Positions 8,515 through 17,245 are shown, numbered from the stretch's first letter. The stretch is DNA of 64,000 nt from Pseudomonadota bacterium (GCA_018902755.1 JAHIQI010000053.1:59897-123896); one strand, 5' to 3'. The notes: generated by a model from the sequence alone, not told the origin. Translations and numbers: made by a program.

Positions 8515-10230
8515 ATGGTACCTTCACCCCCACAACTGACCTGGCGGCTCAAGGAGCCCACCCCGGAAGCGGCCCAGGCCCTGTCCCAGGCCCTGGGCCT
8601 GCCGCCCCTGGCCGCCCAGATACTGTGCCACCGGGGCCTGCACGACCCGGAGCAGGCCCGGCGCTTTCTCTGCCCAGGCCTGGAGCAACTCCCAATGCCC
8701 GAGGAGATGCTGGGCCTTCCCCAGGCCATGGAGGTGCTGGTGCCGGCGGTGCGCTCCGGCGCGGTGATCGGGGTGGCCGGCGACTACGACGCCGATGGGG
8801 TGACCGCCACCGCCCTGCTGGTGGAGTTTCTTGAGGCCTGCGGCGCGCCGGTGGTGTGGGATTTGCCCCATAGGGTAATGGACGGCTACGGCTTCAAGCC
8901 CCAGCGAGCCCAGCGCCTGGCCCAGGCCGGAGCCCAGGTCATCGTCACCGCCGACTGCGGCATCAGCGATCATGAGGGGGTCAACGAGGCCACCCGCCTG
9001 GGCCTGCCGGTGGTGGTCACCGACCATCACCTGCTGCCCCCCGGACCCCTGGTGCCCGCCGCGGCGGTGGTGAACCCCAAGCAGGAGGCCTGCGGCATGT
9101 CGGCCCACCTGGCCGGGGTGGGTGTGGCCTTTTACCTGGCCGCCGGGCTGAGGGCCGCCCTGCGCGAGGCGGGCTGGTTCCAGAACCGGCCCGAACCCAA
9201 CCTGCGCCACAGCCTGGACCTGGTAGCCCTGGGCACCTGCGCCGACGTGGTGCCCCTGGTGGAAGCCAACCGGGTGCTGGTGGCCGAGGGGCTCAAAGTG
9301 ATGACCCAGGGCCTGCGCCCCGGCCTGGCCGCCCTGGCCAAGGTGGCTGGGCGCAGCGGGGTGTTGGACACCATGGACCTGGGCTTCTACCTGGCCCCGC
9401 GCATCAACGCCGCCGGGCGCCTGGACAGCCCGGACCCGGCCCTGGAGCTTTTGCTTGCACTCGATGAGGCCGAAGCCATGGGGCGCGCCCAGGACCTGGA
9501 CCGGCTCAACGGCGACCGCCGCCAGGTGGAGGCGGCCATCTTCGAGCAAGTGCTGGAACGAATCGGGGGCGATGCGGCCTTGCAAGAAGCCGCCTGCCTG
9601 GTGCTGGGCGGCGAGGGCTGGCACCAGGGAGTGTTGGGCATCGTGGCCGGGCGGCTCCTGGAGCGCACCGGTCGGCCCACCATGCTTTTTTCGGTTCAAA
9701 ACGGCACGGCGGTGGGCTCGGGCCGCTCCCGGGAGGGCTTCCATTTGCAGCGGGCCCTGGCCGCCCACGCCGAGCTTTTGACCCATTACGGCGGCCACGC
9801 CCTGGCAGCCGGGGCAACCATGCCCAGCGAAAGTTTGGAGCAACTGGCCCGGTCCCTGGCCCAGGAGGCGGCGCGGCAGTTGCCGCCGGATACAGGCCAG
9901 GCCCTGGACATCGACGCCCAGGTAAGCCTGAGCCAGCTCGGGCCGCAGATGCTGGAACACCTGAAATGCCTAGCCCCCTTCGGCCAGTCCAACCCAGAGC
10001 CCATGCTCTGCGCCCACGGCCTGGAGGTGGCCTCCTGCCGGGTGGTGGGGGAAAACCACCTCAAGATGGAGGTGGCCCAGGACGGCGCACGCATTCCGGC
10101 CATCGCCTTCAACTGCCAGGAGCCTTGGATAGACAAGGGCACTAGCCTGTCGGCGGCCTTCATCCCCCGCATCTCCACCTTCCGGGGCCCCCACCTGGAA
10201 CTGGTGATCAAGGACCTTCGCCCCTCCTAA
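8515..10230 (+). CDS. recJ: Single-stranded-DNA-specific 5'-3' exonuclease RecJ
   Basis: 571 residues, usual RecJ length. DHH-domain motifs: GDYDADGVTATALL, VTADCGISD and VVTDHH; the DHHA1 region ends with GGHALAAGAT, and an OB-like C-terminal domain follows. The manganese-dependent enzyme degrades 5'-ended single strands in recombination and mismatch repair. The N-terminus (LTWRL, then ILCHRGLHDPEQARRFL) matches family starts, supporting ATG 8515 although no Shine-Dalgarno site precedes it. Confidence 0.96.
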   Translation: MVPSPPQLTWRLKEPTPEAAQALSQALGLPPLAAQILCHRGLHDPEQARRFLCPGLEQLPMPEEMLGLPQAMEVLVPAVRSGAVIGVAGDYDADGVTATALLVEFLEACGAPVVWDLPHRVMDGYGFKPQRAQRLAQAGAQVIVTADCGISDHEGVNEATRLGLPVVVTDHHLLPPGPLVPAAAVVNPKQEACGMSAHLAGVGVAFYLAAGLRAALREAGWFQNRPEPNLRHSLDLVALGTCADVVPLVEANRVLVAEGLKVMTQGLRPGLAALAKVAGRSGVLDTMDLGFYLAPRINAAGRLDSPDPALELLLALDEAEAMGRAQDLDRLNGDRRQVEAAIFEQVLERIGGDAALQEAACLVLGGEGWHQGVLGIVAGRLLERTGRPTMLFSVQNGTAVGSGRSREGFHLQRALAAHAELLTHYGGHALAAGATMPSESLEQLARSLAQEAARQLPPDTGQALDIDAQVSLSQLGPQMLEHLKCLAPFGQSNPEPMLCAHGLEVASCRVVGENHLKMEVAQDGARIPAIAFNCQEPWIDKGTSLSAAFIPRISTFRGPHLELVIKDLRPS

Positions 10231-10290
10231 ACCCCTCTCCGGCCACGATTCAACGAAACGCCTTCCTGGCCGCCTGCCGGGCCGAAGTCT

Positions 10291-10920
10291 ATGCTTGCGG
10301 CCATGGATGCGGACAAGACCACATACCGTGAAGTGAGCTTGGGCCCGGCCCGGACCTGGCTGCGGCCCCTGGAGCCCTGGCAATGGGCTCCCCGCCGGGA
10401 GGCCGCCCCCGGCCCGGCCTCGTTGTGCCTGGAGCTGCTGGGCATGGGCGCGATACGCTGGCAGGGAGTGGCCACGGCCCAAGGCGAGGCCCTCGCGCCC
10501 GGTCCCGCAGCGCTGGCCGCCCTGCCGGTGAGCGCCCTGGAGCCCCTGCTGGCCGCCATGCAGGCCCCCTGGCTCACCCCACGGGAAGAGGCGGAGATGG
10601 AGCTTCTGGCCCGCCACCTGGAGCATCGGGCCGACTATCCCGGCGTGGATTGCGCGGCCTGCGCCCAGCAGGAAGCCAACGGCGAAGGCCCGCCCGACTG
10701 CGACGCCTGCCCCCTTCCCCCTTTGCCCGCCTGCGGCTTGGAGGCCCTGCGCCTGCTCAGCCTGGTGCGCCGCGCCCCGCCCGAGGCCGGGGCTTTGCTT
10801 CCGGCCCTGGTCGCCGGAGCCGGGCCTAGGGAGTTGCGCTTGCTGCTCCTGCGCTGGGGCCTCATCGCCTCGCGCCTGGAGCGGCGTTCTGGCCGGGCCG
10901 GTGGGCCCATGCTAGAATAA
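10291..10920 (+). CDS. Hypothetical protein with a central Cys-rich segment
   Basis: 209 residues, 60 bp after recJ on the same strand; function not recognised. A Cys-rich stretch in the middle (DCAACAQQ, then DCDACPLPPLPAC) offers two CxxC pairs and could bind zinc or an Fe-S cluster. The rest is rich in Leu, Ala and Arg with predicted helices and no signal or membrane segment. An ATG at 10303 is an alternative start. Lying between recJ and a CoA-binding protein with normal codon use, it is probably a real gene of the recJ transcript. Confidence 0.6.
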   Translation: MLAAMDADKTTYREVSLGPARTWLRPLEPWQWAPRREAAPGPASLCLELLGMGAIRWQGVATAQGEALAPGPAALAALPVSALEPLLAAMQAPWLTPREEAEMELLARHLEHRADYPGVDCAACAQQEANGEGPPDCDACPLPPLPACGLEALRLLSLVRRAPPEAGALLPALVAGAGPRELRLLLLRWGLIASRLERRSGRAGGPMLE

Positions 10921-10940
10921 TCGGCCATATGGAGGTGCCC

Positions 10941-11369
10941 ATGTCCCTTAGAACCATGCCCGACAATCCCGGCGATCAAGAGGTCAAGGACCTGCTGGGC
11001 AGGGCCAAGCGCATCGCTGTGGTGGGCCTGTCCGACAAGCCCGAGCGGGACAGCTACCGGGTGGCCCGCTACCTGCAGGACCACGGTTACGAGATTATCC
11101 CGGTGAACCCCTTGGCCGACGAGATCCTGGGTCAAAAGGCCTACCCGGACCTGGCCTCGGTGCCAGGCCCGGTAGACATCGTGGACGTGTTTCGCCGCAG
11201 CGACGCGGTGCCCGAGATCGCCGAGGCAGCGGTGAAGATCAAACCCAAGGCCCTGTGGTTGCAGCTTGACGTGCAGAGCCAAAAAGCGGCCGACCTGGCG
11301 CGGGGCGAGGGCATCCTGGTGGTGCAAAACGCCTGCATCAAGGTGGAGCACCACCGGTTGATGTTTTGA
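10941..11369 (+). CDS. CoA-binding domain protein (YccU/CoA_binding_2 family)
   Basis: About 142 residues forming one Rossmann-like domain: RIAVVGLSDKPERDSYRVARYLQDHG, then IIPVNP, VDIVDVFRRSD and a C-terminal VVQNACIKVEH. This matches the small CoA-binding family related to the succinyl-CoA synthetase alpha N-domain. The cellular role is unknown. ATG 10941 is preferred because GGAGG sits at 10931-10935; the earlier ATG at 10929 overlaps that site. The 3' end overlaps the next gene by four bases. Confidence 0.88.
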   Translation: MSLRTMPDNPGDQEVKDLLGRAKRIAVVGLSDKPERDSYRVARYLQDHGYEIIPVNPLADEILGQKAYPDLASVPGPVDIVDVFRRSDAVPEIAEAAVKIKPKALWLQLDVQSQKAADLARGEGILVVQNACIKVEHHRLMF

Positions 11370-11890
11370 GCGACACCCCGGACAAGGGCCTGGCCGGAAT
11401 CCTCGCGGCCCTGGCCGAGTTTCACGCCGGCCTGGACGAGCCCTACAAGATGACCCCCGCGGGCATGTGGGCCTGCTCCAAGAGCGAGGAGGTCTACGAA
11501 CTGCTGGGCCAACTGGACCTGGGGATCTACCGCCGCTTCGCCGACCTGGGCAGCGGTGACGGCCGGGCGGTGCTCATCGCCTCGCTGTTTTTGCCGGCCA
11601 CGGGCATCGAGGCCGATCCCGGCCTGGTGGAGGCCAGCCAAGATATGGCCCAGGGCCTGGGTCTGGAGCGGGTCGAATTCCTGTGCGCCGACTGCCGCCA
11701 GGTGGATCTCGCCCCCTATGACCTGTTGTTCGTCTACCCCGACAAACCCCTGGATTGGCTGGTCAAAATGCTTCCGGACAACTGGCGGGGGCATCTCCTG
11801 GTCTATGGCCCCTACTTCCAACCAGCCGGGCTAACTCACCTTAAGACGATTTATGCCGGGCAGACCATGTGCACTCTATGGGAGCGCTGA
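11366..11890 (+). CDS. Small SAM-dependent methyltransferase-like protein
   Basis: 174 residues. FADLGSGDGRAVLIAS is a clear motif I, followed by GIEADPGLVEAS and FLCADCRQVDLAPYDLLFVYPDKP, consistent with a class I methyltransferase. The start is TTG 11366, whose first bases overlap the TGA of the CoA-binding gene (TTGA), implying translational coupling. Unlike a standard motif IV (D/N-P-P-Y/F) it has FVYPDKP, so the substrate is unclear. The stop codon lies inside a terminator hairpin. Confidence 0.75.
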   Translation: MSDTPDKGLAGILAALAEFHAGLDEPYKMTPAGMWACSKSEEVYELLGQLDLGIYRRFADLGSGDGRAVLIASLFLPATGIEADPGLVEASQDMAQGLGLERVEFLCADCRQVDLAPYDLLFVYPDKPLDWLVKMLPDNWRGHLLVYGPYFQPAGLTHLKTIYAGQTMCTLWER

Positions 11891-11909
11891 GCAGCGCCAA
11901 AGTTTTTTT
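11884..11909 (+). terminator. Rho-independent terminator after the recJ gene group
   Basis: GCGCTG (11884-11889) pairs with CAGCGC (11892-11897); a run of seven T follows at 11903-11909. The hairpin overlaps the TGA stop of the methyltransferase. Confidence 0.6.
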
Positions 11910-11928
11910 CTACCTTCACCGCTATTTG

Positions 11929-11957
11929 TTGTCCCCAGCAAGGGACTGGGTTATACT
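11929..11957 (+). promoter_or_regulatory. Putative promoter of the small membrane protein gene
   Basis: TTGTCC at 11929-11934, exactly 17 bases, then TATACT at 11952-11957. It lies between the upstream terminator and the gene at 12020, so that gene is probably its own transcript with a leader of about 55 bases. Confidence 0.55.
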
Positions 11958-12019
11958 TCGTGCCTAGAAGTCGTACCAGATTTTCACCCATGCCTACCCA
12001 GCGAGGCCATTAGAGTTCC

Positions 12020-12274
12020 ATGCGTTATTACGGCAAAGAAGGCCCCCAATGCAAACTGCCCATCGAGGAAGAGTGCCGCGGGGTTGAGCGTTGCCGCAAT
12101 GCCGCCCGCGCCCTGCTCTTCGGGCGGGTGCCACGGGGCGTGGTGTTGTGGCTGGGGCTGGGGCTGATGGTCACCGCTCTGACCATGGGATTTTGGGGCC
12201 TCTCGGCTCTGAGCGACGGCAGCCGGCCCTTGATGGTGCGCGACATGGGCAGCGCCATCCGCATCCACCGCTAG
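12020..12274 (+). CDS. Small single-helix membrane protein, unknown
   Basis: 84 residues. A Cys-containing N-terminal part (QCKLPIEEECRGVERC) is followed by basic residues and one hydrophobic helix, about residues 40-60 (VVLWLGLGLMVTALTMGF), then a short polar tail. Own promoter (11929-11957) and own terminator (12296-12326) support a real gene. Three Cys before a positively charged helix start suggest a cytoplasmic metal- or redox-sensitive head, which is only inference. No family recognised. Confidence 0.6.
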   Translation: MRYYGKEGPQCKLPIEEECRGVERCRNAARALLFGRVPRGVVLWLGLGLMVTALTMGFWGLSALSDGSRPLMVRDMGSAIRIHR

Positions 12275-12295
12275 ACCGACCATAATAAAATGCAA

Positions 12296-12326
12296 AACCG
12301 GAGGCTCGAGCCTCCGGTTCTTTTTT
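12296..12326. terminator. Terminator between the small membrane gene and thyX, probably bidirectional
   Basis: A perfect 24-base palindrome occupies 12296-12319 and is followed by six T at 12321-12326 on the plus strand. On the minus strand, downstream of thyX, the same stem is followed by four T and an AT-rich tract, so it can stop both convergent transcripts. Confidence 0.85.
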
Positions 12327-12343
12327 GGGGCCGCGCCCGTGGC

Positions 12344-13033
12344 TCAGGCCGCTTCCGGGCTTCCCAGCGCCGCCGGTCCCGAAGCAAAGGCGGCGATGTC
12401 CTCGGCGTACTTCTCGGCCAGGTCGGCGAAAAACTCGGGCAAGCGCTCGGCCAGCTCACCCATGAGGGGCAGCATGATCTGGCGAATCTGGGGATGGGCC
12501 GCCTTGGAGCTGCGCAGTCCCAAAACGTGGCGCCATTCCCGCAGGTTGGCGGTCATCACGATCTCGGTCTTGAGGCTGTTGGGCAGCACCGCCCGGGCCT
12601 CCTGGGGCTTGGCCCCCCCGGCCAGCAGTTCCAGGTAGGCCTTCTCGGCCGAGGCCATGGCCGCCTCCCAGAGGCGGTAGGCCTCGCTGCTTTCGGGCCA
12701 GAACATGGGCTTGATCACCGTGATCTGGCTGCCGAAACGATCTTGGGCATAGTTGGCGTAGCGGGTGGATTCCTGGCTGAAGGCGGCCAGGCGGTGGCGC
12801 ACCAGTTCGTGGGTCACCCCCCGGTCGCACACGAAGCGCACCGAAAGGTTGGCGTGCTCGATGACGCTGTGGTGGCCCGAGGCCACGATGCGCCTCACGA
12901 ACTCCGGGGCCGAGTCGCTGCTGATGAGGTGCTCGGACTTGTAACAGGTGCGCCCGGCGGCTTCCACCAAGGCCAGCACCTGCTCCCGCTCGGGCAGGAA
13001 CAGGATATCATAATAAGGGGCGATGACTTTCAC
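12344..13033 (-). CDS. thyX: Flavin-dependent thymidylate synthase ThyX
   Basis: 229 residues. The ThyX signature is RHRLAAFSQESTRY; SGHHSVIEHANLSV and LREWRHVLGLR are further conserved blocks. The enzyme makes dTMP from dUMP with FAD, NADPH and methylene-tetrahydrofolate. The start is GTG 13033 with AGGGAAG 8-9 bases upstream, and conserved sequence begins immediately (KVIAPYYDILFLPE). It is the last gene of the minus-strand run from eno and ends just before a shared terminator. Confidence 0.95.
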   Translation of the reverse strand: MKVIAPYYDILFLPEREQVLALVEAAGRTCYKSEHLISSDSAPEFVRRIVASGHHSVIEHANLSVRFVCDRGVTHELVRHRLAAFSQESTRYANYAQDRFGSQITVIKPMFWPESSEAYRLWEAAMASAEKAYLELLAGGAKPQEARAVLPNSLKTEIVMTANLREWRHVLGLRSSKAAHPQIRQIMLPLMGELAERLPEFFADLAEKYAEDIAAFASGPAALGSPEAA

Positions 13034-13058
13034 GAATGCGCTTCCCTGACGCCCCCCG

Positions 13059-14513
13059 CTAAGAGGCCTTCCGCTTGGCCAGGTAGTTCTTGGCCTGGGG
13101 CGAATCCAGCTTGATGAGCACCTTCTTGGCCACCGGCCACAGGGGGCCCACCGCGCTGTCGGCCTGTTGCACAAACACCCCTTGCAGGCGGGGATGGCCT
13201 TTGAGGGCGTCGGCCAGCTGGCCGATCATCCGCTCCTGCATGGCCTGGGCCTGGGCGGTGAGGGGCAGCGGCTTGGGCGCGTCCTTGGGCTCGGCGGCCG
13301 CCGGGGCAGGCTTGGCTTTCTTCTTCTCGCCCGGGAAATTTTGCTCCGGATCGGGCATGGTGGGCCTGGTCAGGGTGGGAATCTCCACCATGGTCTTGGG
13401 CGGAGCCGCCTCGGCCTTGGCCTTGGGGGTCACCGGGGCCATGGAGCTGAGGATCAGCCCCAGGGCCTGCTGCACCACCTCGCCCTGGGCCATGGCCCTT
13501 TCCACGGCGGGGTCGTTGAACAGCTTCTCGGCCTGGGCCTCGCCCAGCTTCTGTGCGGCGGGCAGGCTATTTGCCTCGGCCAGGCCCAGGTATTGGGCCC
13601 TAAGATCGTTGGCCTGGGAGGCCCTCAGGTCCGCGCTGACCATGCCGTCGCGCAAAATCTTGGCCTCATCCGGAGTGTAGGGCAAGGGGGCCAGAAGGCC
13701 CAGGAGCCCCTGGGCCGCCTGCATGCGGGCCACGGGGTCGATGGAGTTTTCGATTACTTCGCGGGCCCGGGCCAGGCGCACGTAAGAATTAAGGTAGAGC
13801 CAGCTGGGGTCCCGGCTGATCTGCACGGTCAGCTCTTGCAGGGCCTTCATGCCCTCCACCTTGCCGATCTTGACCCCATCATCGGAGCTGGTGCCTCCCA
13901 TGTAGGCCATGATCTCGCGTTGGCTGACCGCGCCCAGTTCCACCATGACCCGGTAGCCCTTGCTGAGGATAGGCTTCTTGGTGCCCTTTTCACCCCAGGC
14001 CACCTCGGCGCTCAAGGTGGTGCCCACCCTGGTGCCCGGCAGCAGGTAGGCCCCGGTGTCCACCTCGCCCTTGGTGGCCACGGTGACCACGCCGAACACC
14101 GGCAGGATCAGGCCGTCCAGGATGTAGGAGCCCGCGGACCAGGGGTTGTTGCCCAGGGTGTTGAGGCTGAACTCGCCGATGGTGATGGTTAGCTGGTCGT
14201 TAATGCCCGCTGCCGCCGGTTGGTCCGGGGCGGGCAGGGATGCGAAAAGCCCACTCTTAACCAGCCCTTGACGGAGCTGGCCGGTGATGCCTGGCGCGAA
14301 AATGCGAATGTTGGGGTCGGGGGTGCCGGTGTCCTCGCTGGGCCAGGAACGCTTGTCGATCACCGGGGGCATGACCGCCTTTAGGCCGGCCTTGACCACC
14401 GGGCCCGGGGCGGGGGTGGGTGCGTCGGCGGTGGATATGGTGGAGCAACCGGCCCCCAGGGCCAGGCTTGCCAGCAACATCATGTAGGCGACGAAGGCCG
14501 CGATGGATCTCAC
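13059..14513 (-). CDS. Predicted lipoprotein of unknown function
   Basis: 484 residues. The N-terminus is a lipoprotein-type signal: basic MRSIAA, a hydrophobic stretch, then LALGAGC with Cys23 as the likely lipidated residue; the -3 position is Gly, so the box is not ideal. The rest has a beta-rich segment (QLTITIGEFSLNTLG), helical stretches and a Pro/Lys/Ala-rich low-complexity linker near residues 370-410. It lies 25 bp upstream of thyX and 87 bp downstream of the barrel gene, so the two may act together in the outer membrane. TTGACA on the minus strand at 14572-14577 hints at a private promoter. Confidence 0.7.
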   Translation of the reverse strand: MRSIAAFVAYMMLLASLALGAGCSTISTADAPTPAPGPVVKAGLKAVMPPVIDKRSWPSEDTGTPDPNIRIFAPGITGQLRQGLVKSGLFASLPAPDQPAAAGINDQLTITIGEFSLNTLGNNPWSAGSYILDGLILPVFGVVTVATKGEVDTGAYLLPGTRVGTTLSAEVAWGEKGTKKPILSKGYRVMVELGAVSQREIMAYMGGTSSDDGVKIGKVEGMKALQELTVQISRDPSWLYLNSYVRLARAREVIENSIDPVARMQAAQGLLGLLAPLPYTPDEAKILRDGMVSADLRASQANDLRAQYLGLAEANSLPAAQKLGEAQAEKLFNDPAVERAMAQGEVVQQALGLILSSMAPVTPKAKAEAAPPKTMVEIPTLTRPTMPDPEQNFPGEKKKAKPAPAAAEPKDAPKPLPLTAQAQAMQERMIGQLADALKGHPRLQGVFVQQADSAVGPLWPVAKKVLIKLDSPQAKNYLAKRKAS

Positions 14514-14600
14514 ATGTCCCTCCCGCGCGGGGGTTTTCTCTGGCCAGAGGCTATCGTTACCACTGGTGTTTTGTCAAGCTTTACGGGCCGCTTGCCTCTT

Positions 14601-15923
14601 CTAAAAGGGATGTCCCACCATGGCCCAGGCGGCCATGCCCTCGTCGCTGGTGGCGATGTCCAGCCTGAGCACTGCCTTTTGGGCCATGAACCTGAAACCA
14701 AGGCCCACATCCCATTTGAGGTCCTGCACGAACGCATCTACCTTATAATCATCGGACACCCGGCCCAGCTCACCAAAAACCACCAGTTGCATCCAATCGA
14801 TATCCGCGAATTTCAGCCAACTTATCTCCCCCAGGGGGTTGGCGCGGGCGGTCAGGCGCAGCTCTCCGCCGTAGTAGATGGCCGCCTTGTCCGCGAAACG
14901 GGTGTAGGGGTAGCCGCGCATGCGGTAGAAGCCGCCCAGGGTGGACCCGAAATACGGCGGGGTGCGGTCGTGGATCGCCACCTCGTCGCCCACCCGGTCC
15001 ACATTCCAGGACTCGCTGTAGGCGGTCCACAAATTAAAGGCAAGCACCCGCTGCTTGAACCAGCCGTCCTGGCCCAGGGAGAAGTACTTGCGCAGGTCCA
15101 ACTCCAGGTTGTTCCAGGAGCCGGAGCTGTCGAACCAGCCGAAGTCGTGGGCGATGGTGAAGCTCTGATAGCTGCCGCCGGTGGGGTTGCCGGGATAATC
15201 CCGGTTGTCGTAGATAAGGCCCAACTCCAAGCCGTTGGTGCGGAAGGAGTAATCGCCCGAGTCGCCGTCTATGGATTGGGCGCGCTGGAAAAAGCGCATG
15301 CGAAGCTGGGACACGCCGGTGTCCAGGGGGTTCCATACTTGGCCGCCGCTGGCCCCGTCCACCAACAGGCCGTTTTTGAGCGTGTAGCGCTGTATGGGCC
15401 TGGTGCGCCCCGCCCCGATGGGCAGCACGTATTTGCCCAGCACGTCCACCCAGGTCTCCCAGCCCTTGCCCACCAGATAGTCGTCCTTGCTGGAGTCGTT
15501 GGACCCGGCCTGCTCTCCCCGGTATGCCGGGTTGCCCTGGGCATAGGCCCGCTGCTTGGTGTAGTAGCCCGCCGAGAAGTCCACGGTCATGAACAGGCGA
15601 GGCACCCAGGGCGTCTGCACGTCCACCAGGTAGAAGTAGCCCGCGCCGGTGCCGTTGCTGCTGCCCAGGCCCGCGGCGAAAAAGACCATCTGGTCCTGGT
15701 AATAGCCCTGCCCGCCTCCGGCGACGCCCCCGGCAAAATCGAATGTGTCGCTGTAAAAGGCGTAAGGCAAGGCCAGCCAGCGAGGCTCGGGCTTGTCCTG
15801 ACCCTGCTCATAGATCACCCAGGGAGGGGTGGGGTTTATGGCCCAAGCAGGGGCGGCCAGGGCCAGGCACAGCGTCGTCAGGAGCGCACCCAGACAAAGG
15901 GCAGGCTTGATTTGTTTTGACAA
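14601..15923 (-). CDS. Outer-membrane beta-barrel protein, Omp85/surface-antigen (BamA/TamA) type
   Basis: 440 residues. The signal peptide ends at APAWA-INP (cleavage after residue 28). No POTRA domains are visible; the mature protein is almost all alternating strands rich in Tyr, Phe and Trp and ends in Phe. GGFYRMRGYPYTRF followed by YYGGELRL matches the conserved R-G-Y strand and loop of the Omp85 barrel. The start is TTG 15923 with GAGG 6 bases upstream, 14 bp after the ligase gene. Role: an outer-membrane channel or anchor; the cargo is unknown. Confidence 0.82.
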   Translation of the reverse strand: MSKQIKPALCLGALLTTLCLALAAPAWAINPTPPWVIYEQGQDKPEPRWLALPYAFYSDTFDFAGGVAGGGQGYYQDQMVFFAAGLGSSNGTGAGYFYLVDVQTPWVPRLFMTVDFSAGYYTKQRAYAQGNPAYRGEQAGSNDSSKDDYLVGKGWETWVDVLGKYVLPIGAGRTRPIQRYTLKNGLLVDGASGGQVWNPLDTGVSQLRMRFFQRAQSIDGDSGDYSFRTNGLELGLIYDNRDYPGNPTGGSYQSFTIAHDFGWFDSSGSWNNLELDLRKYFSLGQDGWFKQRVLAFNLWTAYSESWNVDRVGDEVAIHDRTPPYFGSTLGGFYRMRGYPYTRFADKAAIYYGGELRLTARANPLGEISWLKFADIDWMQLVVFGELGRVSDDYKVDAFVQDLKWDVGLGFRFMAQKAVLRLDIATSDEGMAAWAMVGHPF

Positions 15924-15937
15924 GGCGGCCTCTTTTT

Positions 15938-17245
15938 TTAGGTATTCCCCAAACCGATGGTGATACGCACTTTGCCGCTGGGGGTGGTTTCGATCTCCTC
16001 CACCGGTTCGATACGTGGGCGCACCCCCGGCAGAGCCTTTTGCACCGCAGACAAAATAGCCTGCTCCTGCTCCGCGGTCAACGCTTCACGCAGCACCAGG
16101 CGCACAACCAGGGAATCCAGGGAAGGCTGCACGATCTGGTATTGGGCGATGGCCGGATAGTCCTTGAGCAGGTGGGGGAAGAAAAGCCCGGTGAGCCGCC
16201 CGCCGTCCGGGGTGCGGATGGCGTCCATGACCCGGCCTTCCACTCCGGCCAGGCGGGGCAGGCTGCGCCCGCAGGGGCAAGGCCCCTCCAGCCAGGAGGC
16301 CAGGTCGCCCCCCCGGTAGCGGATAAAGGGCTGGGCGTAGTTGTGCAAATCGGTGACCAGAAGCTCGCCCACCTGGCCCCGGGGCGCGTCCACCTCCAGG
16401 ATCACGTTCTCGGCCGAAACGTGCAGGCCCTGGTGGGCCGGGCACTCGGAGGCCATGAGCATGAACTCGCGGCTGCCGTAGGTCTCGAAGGCGGGGCAGC
16501 CCAGCCCCTGTTCGATAAGCTGCCGCTGGTGGGGCAGCAGGCGCTCGGCTCCGGTGAGCACGCTGACCAGGGGCTTGCGGGGACGCCAGCCCATTTCCAG
16601 GGCCTGGCGGGCCAGGGTCTCCGCCCCGGAGGGATAGGCCACCAGGCAGTCCGGGCCAAAGCTGTCGATGGCCTCCATGGCCGCCCGCACCTCCTTGGGC
16701 CCCAGCATGCGGTAGTAGTCCACGAAGCGCTGGCTTTGCAGCAGGCGGTGCAGGCCCCTCTTGAGGCCCGCCTTCCAGCTCAGGGGAGCCAGGTCGCCGC
16801 TCCACAGGTGCACCTGCTTGCGGCCGGGCACGCAGCCCGCCCAGGCGTAGCCCCGGCGGCTTACGGCCATGCGCCACTGGTCGGACATGGGGTTGACCAG
16901 GAAATGCAAGGGTTGGCCCAGGGTGCCGCCGGTGCTCTTGGCGTAGCTGCCCTCGGGCGGGGCGGCGGCCCGAAAGTCCTCGGGCGCGGCCTGGATCATC
17001 TGCTTAGTGATTATGGGCAGGGGGCCCAGGTCCCGGGCGGCGGCGATCTCCTGGGGGGTGACGCCCTTTTCCTGGAACCAGCGGCGGTAAAAAGGCACCT
17101 GCACCACGGCCCAGCTGAGAAGCTTGTTCAGCTCGCCCCAGCGCCAGGCCTCCAGCCGCTCCGGCTCCCAGGTCTGGGTCTCGGCCAAGAACTGCTCGAT
17201 CACCGGGGTGGCCTTGCCCTTGGCCCGCTCCAGGGCGGGCTGCAC
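15938..17245 (-). CDS. Phenylacetate-CoA ligase-like (PaaK/CapK) adenylate-forming enzyme
   Basis: The adenylation core has KSTGGTLGQP (ATP loop), YGSREFMLMASECP and RYRGGDLASW, followed by CPCGRSLPRLAGVEGR, typical of the PaaK/CapK group. The first standard start is GTG 17245, but in-frame codons upstream encode LPFYARFY, which looks like a genuine family N-terminus. No ATG, GTG or TTG is found there; an ATA at 17318-17320 has GGGAGAAG at ideal spacing and would give 460 residues. It lies between eno and the outer-membrane barrel. The substrate is not known; CapK-type members act in envelope synthesis. Confidence 0.85.
   Translation of the reverse strand: MQPALERAKGKATPVIEQFLAETQTWEPERLEAWRWGELNKLLSWAVVQVPFYRRWFQEKGVTPQEIAAARDLGPLPIITKQMIQAAPEDFRAAAPPEGSYAKSTGGTLGQPLHFLVNPMSDQWRMAVSRRGYAWAGCVPGRKQVHLWSGDLAPLSWKAGLKRGLHRLLQSQRFVDYYRMLGPKEVRAAMEAIDSFGPDCLVAYPSGAETLARQALEMGWRPRKPLVSVLTGAERLLPHQRQLIEQGLGCPAFETYGSREFMLMASECPAHQGLHVSAENVILEVDAPRGQVGELLVTDLHNYAQPFIRYRGGDLASWLEGPCPCGRSLPRLAGVEGRVMDAIRTPDGGRLTGLFFPHLLKDYPAIAQYQIVQPSLDSLVVRLVLREALTAEQEQAILSAVQKALPGVRPRIEPVEEIETTPSGKVRITIGLGNT

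Noticed and set aside
12290..13114. Plus-strand open frame over thyX
   Set aside because: It starts inside the terminator palindrome and is the complement of thyX.
12344..13174. Longer thyX start at 13174
   Set aside because: The extra residues are Arg/Pro/Trp-rich and overlap the lipoprotein gene; GTG 13033 has a ribosome site and starts at conserved sequence.
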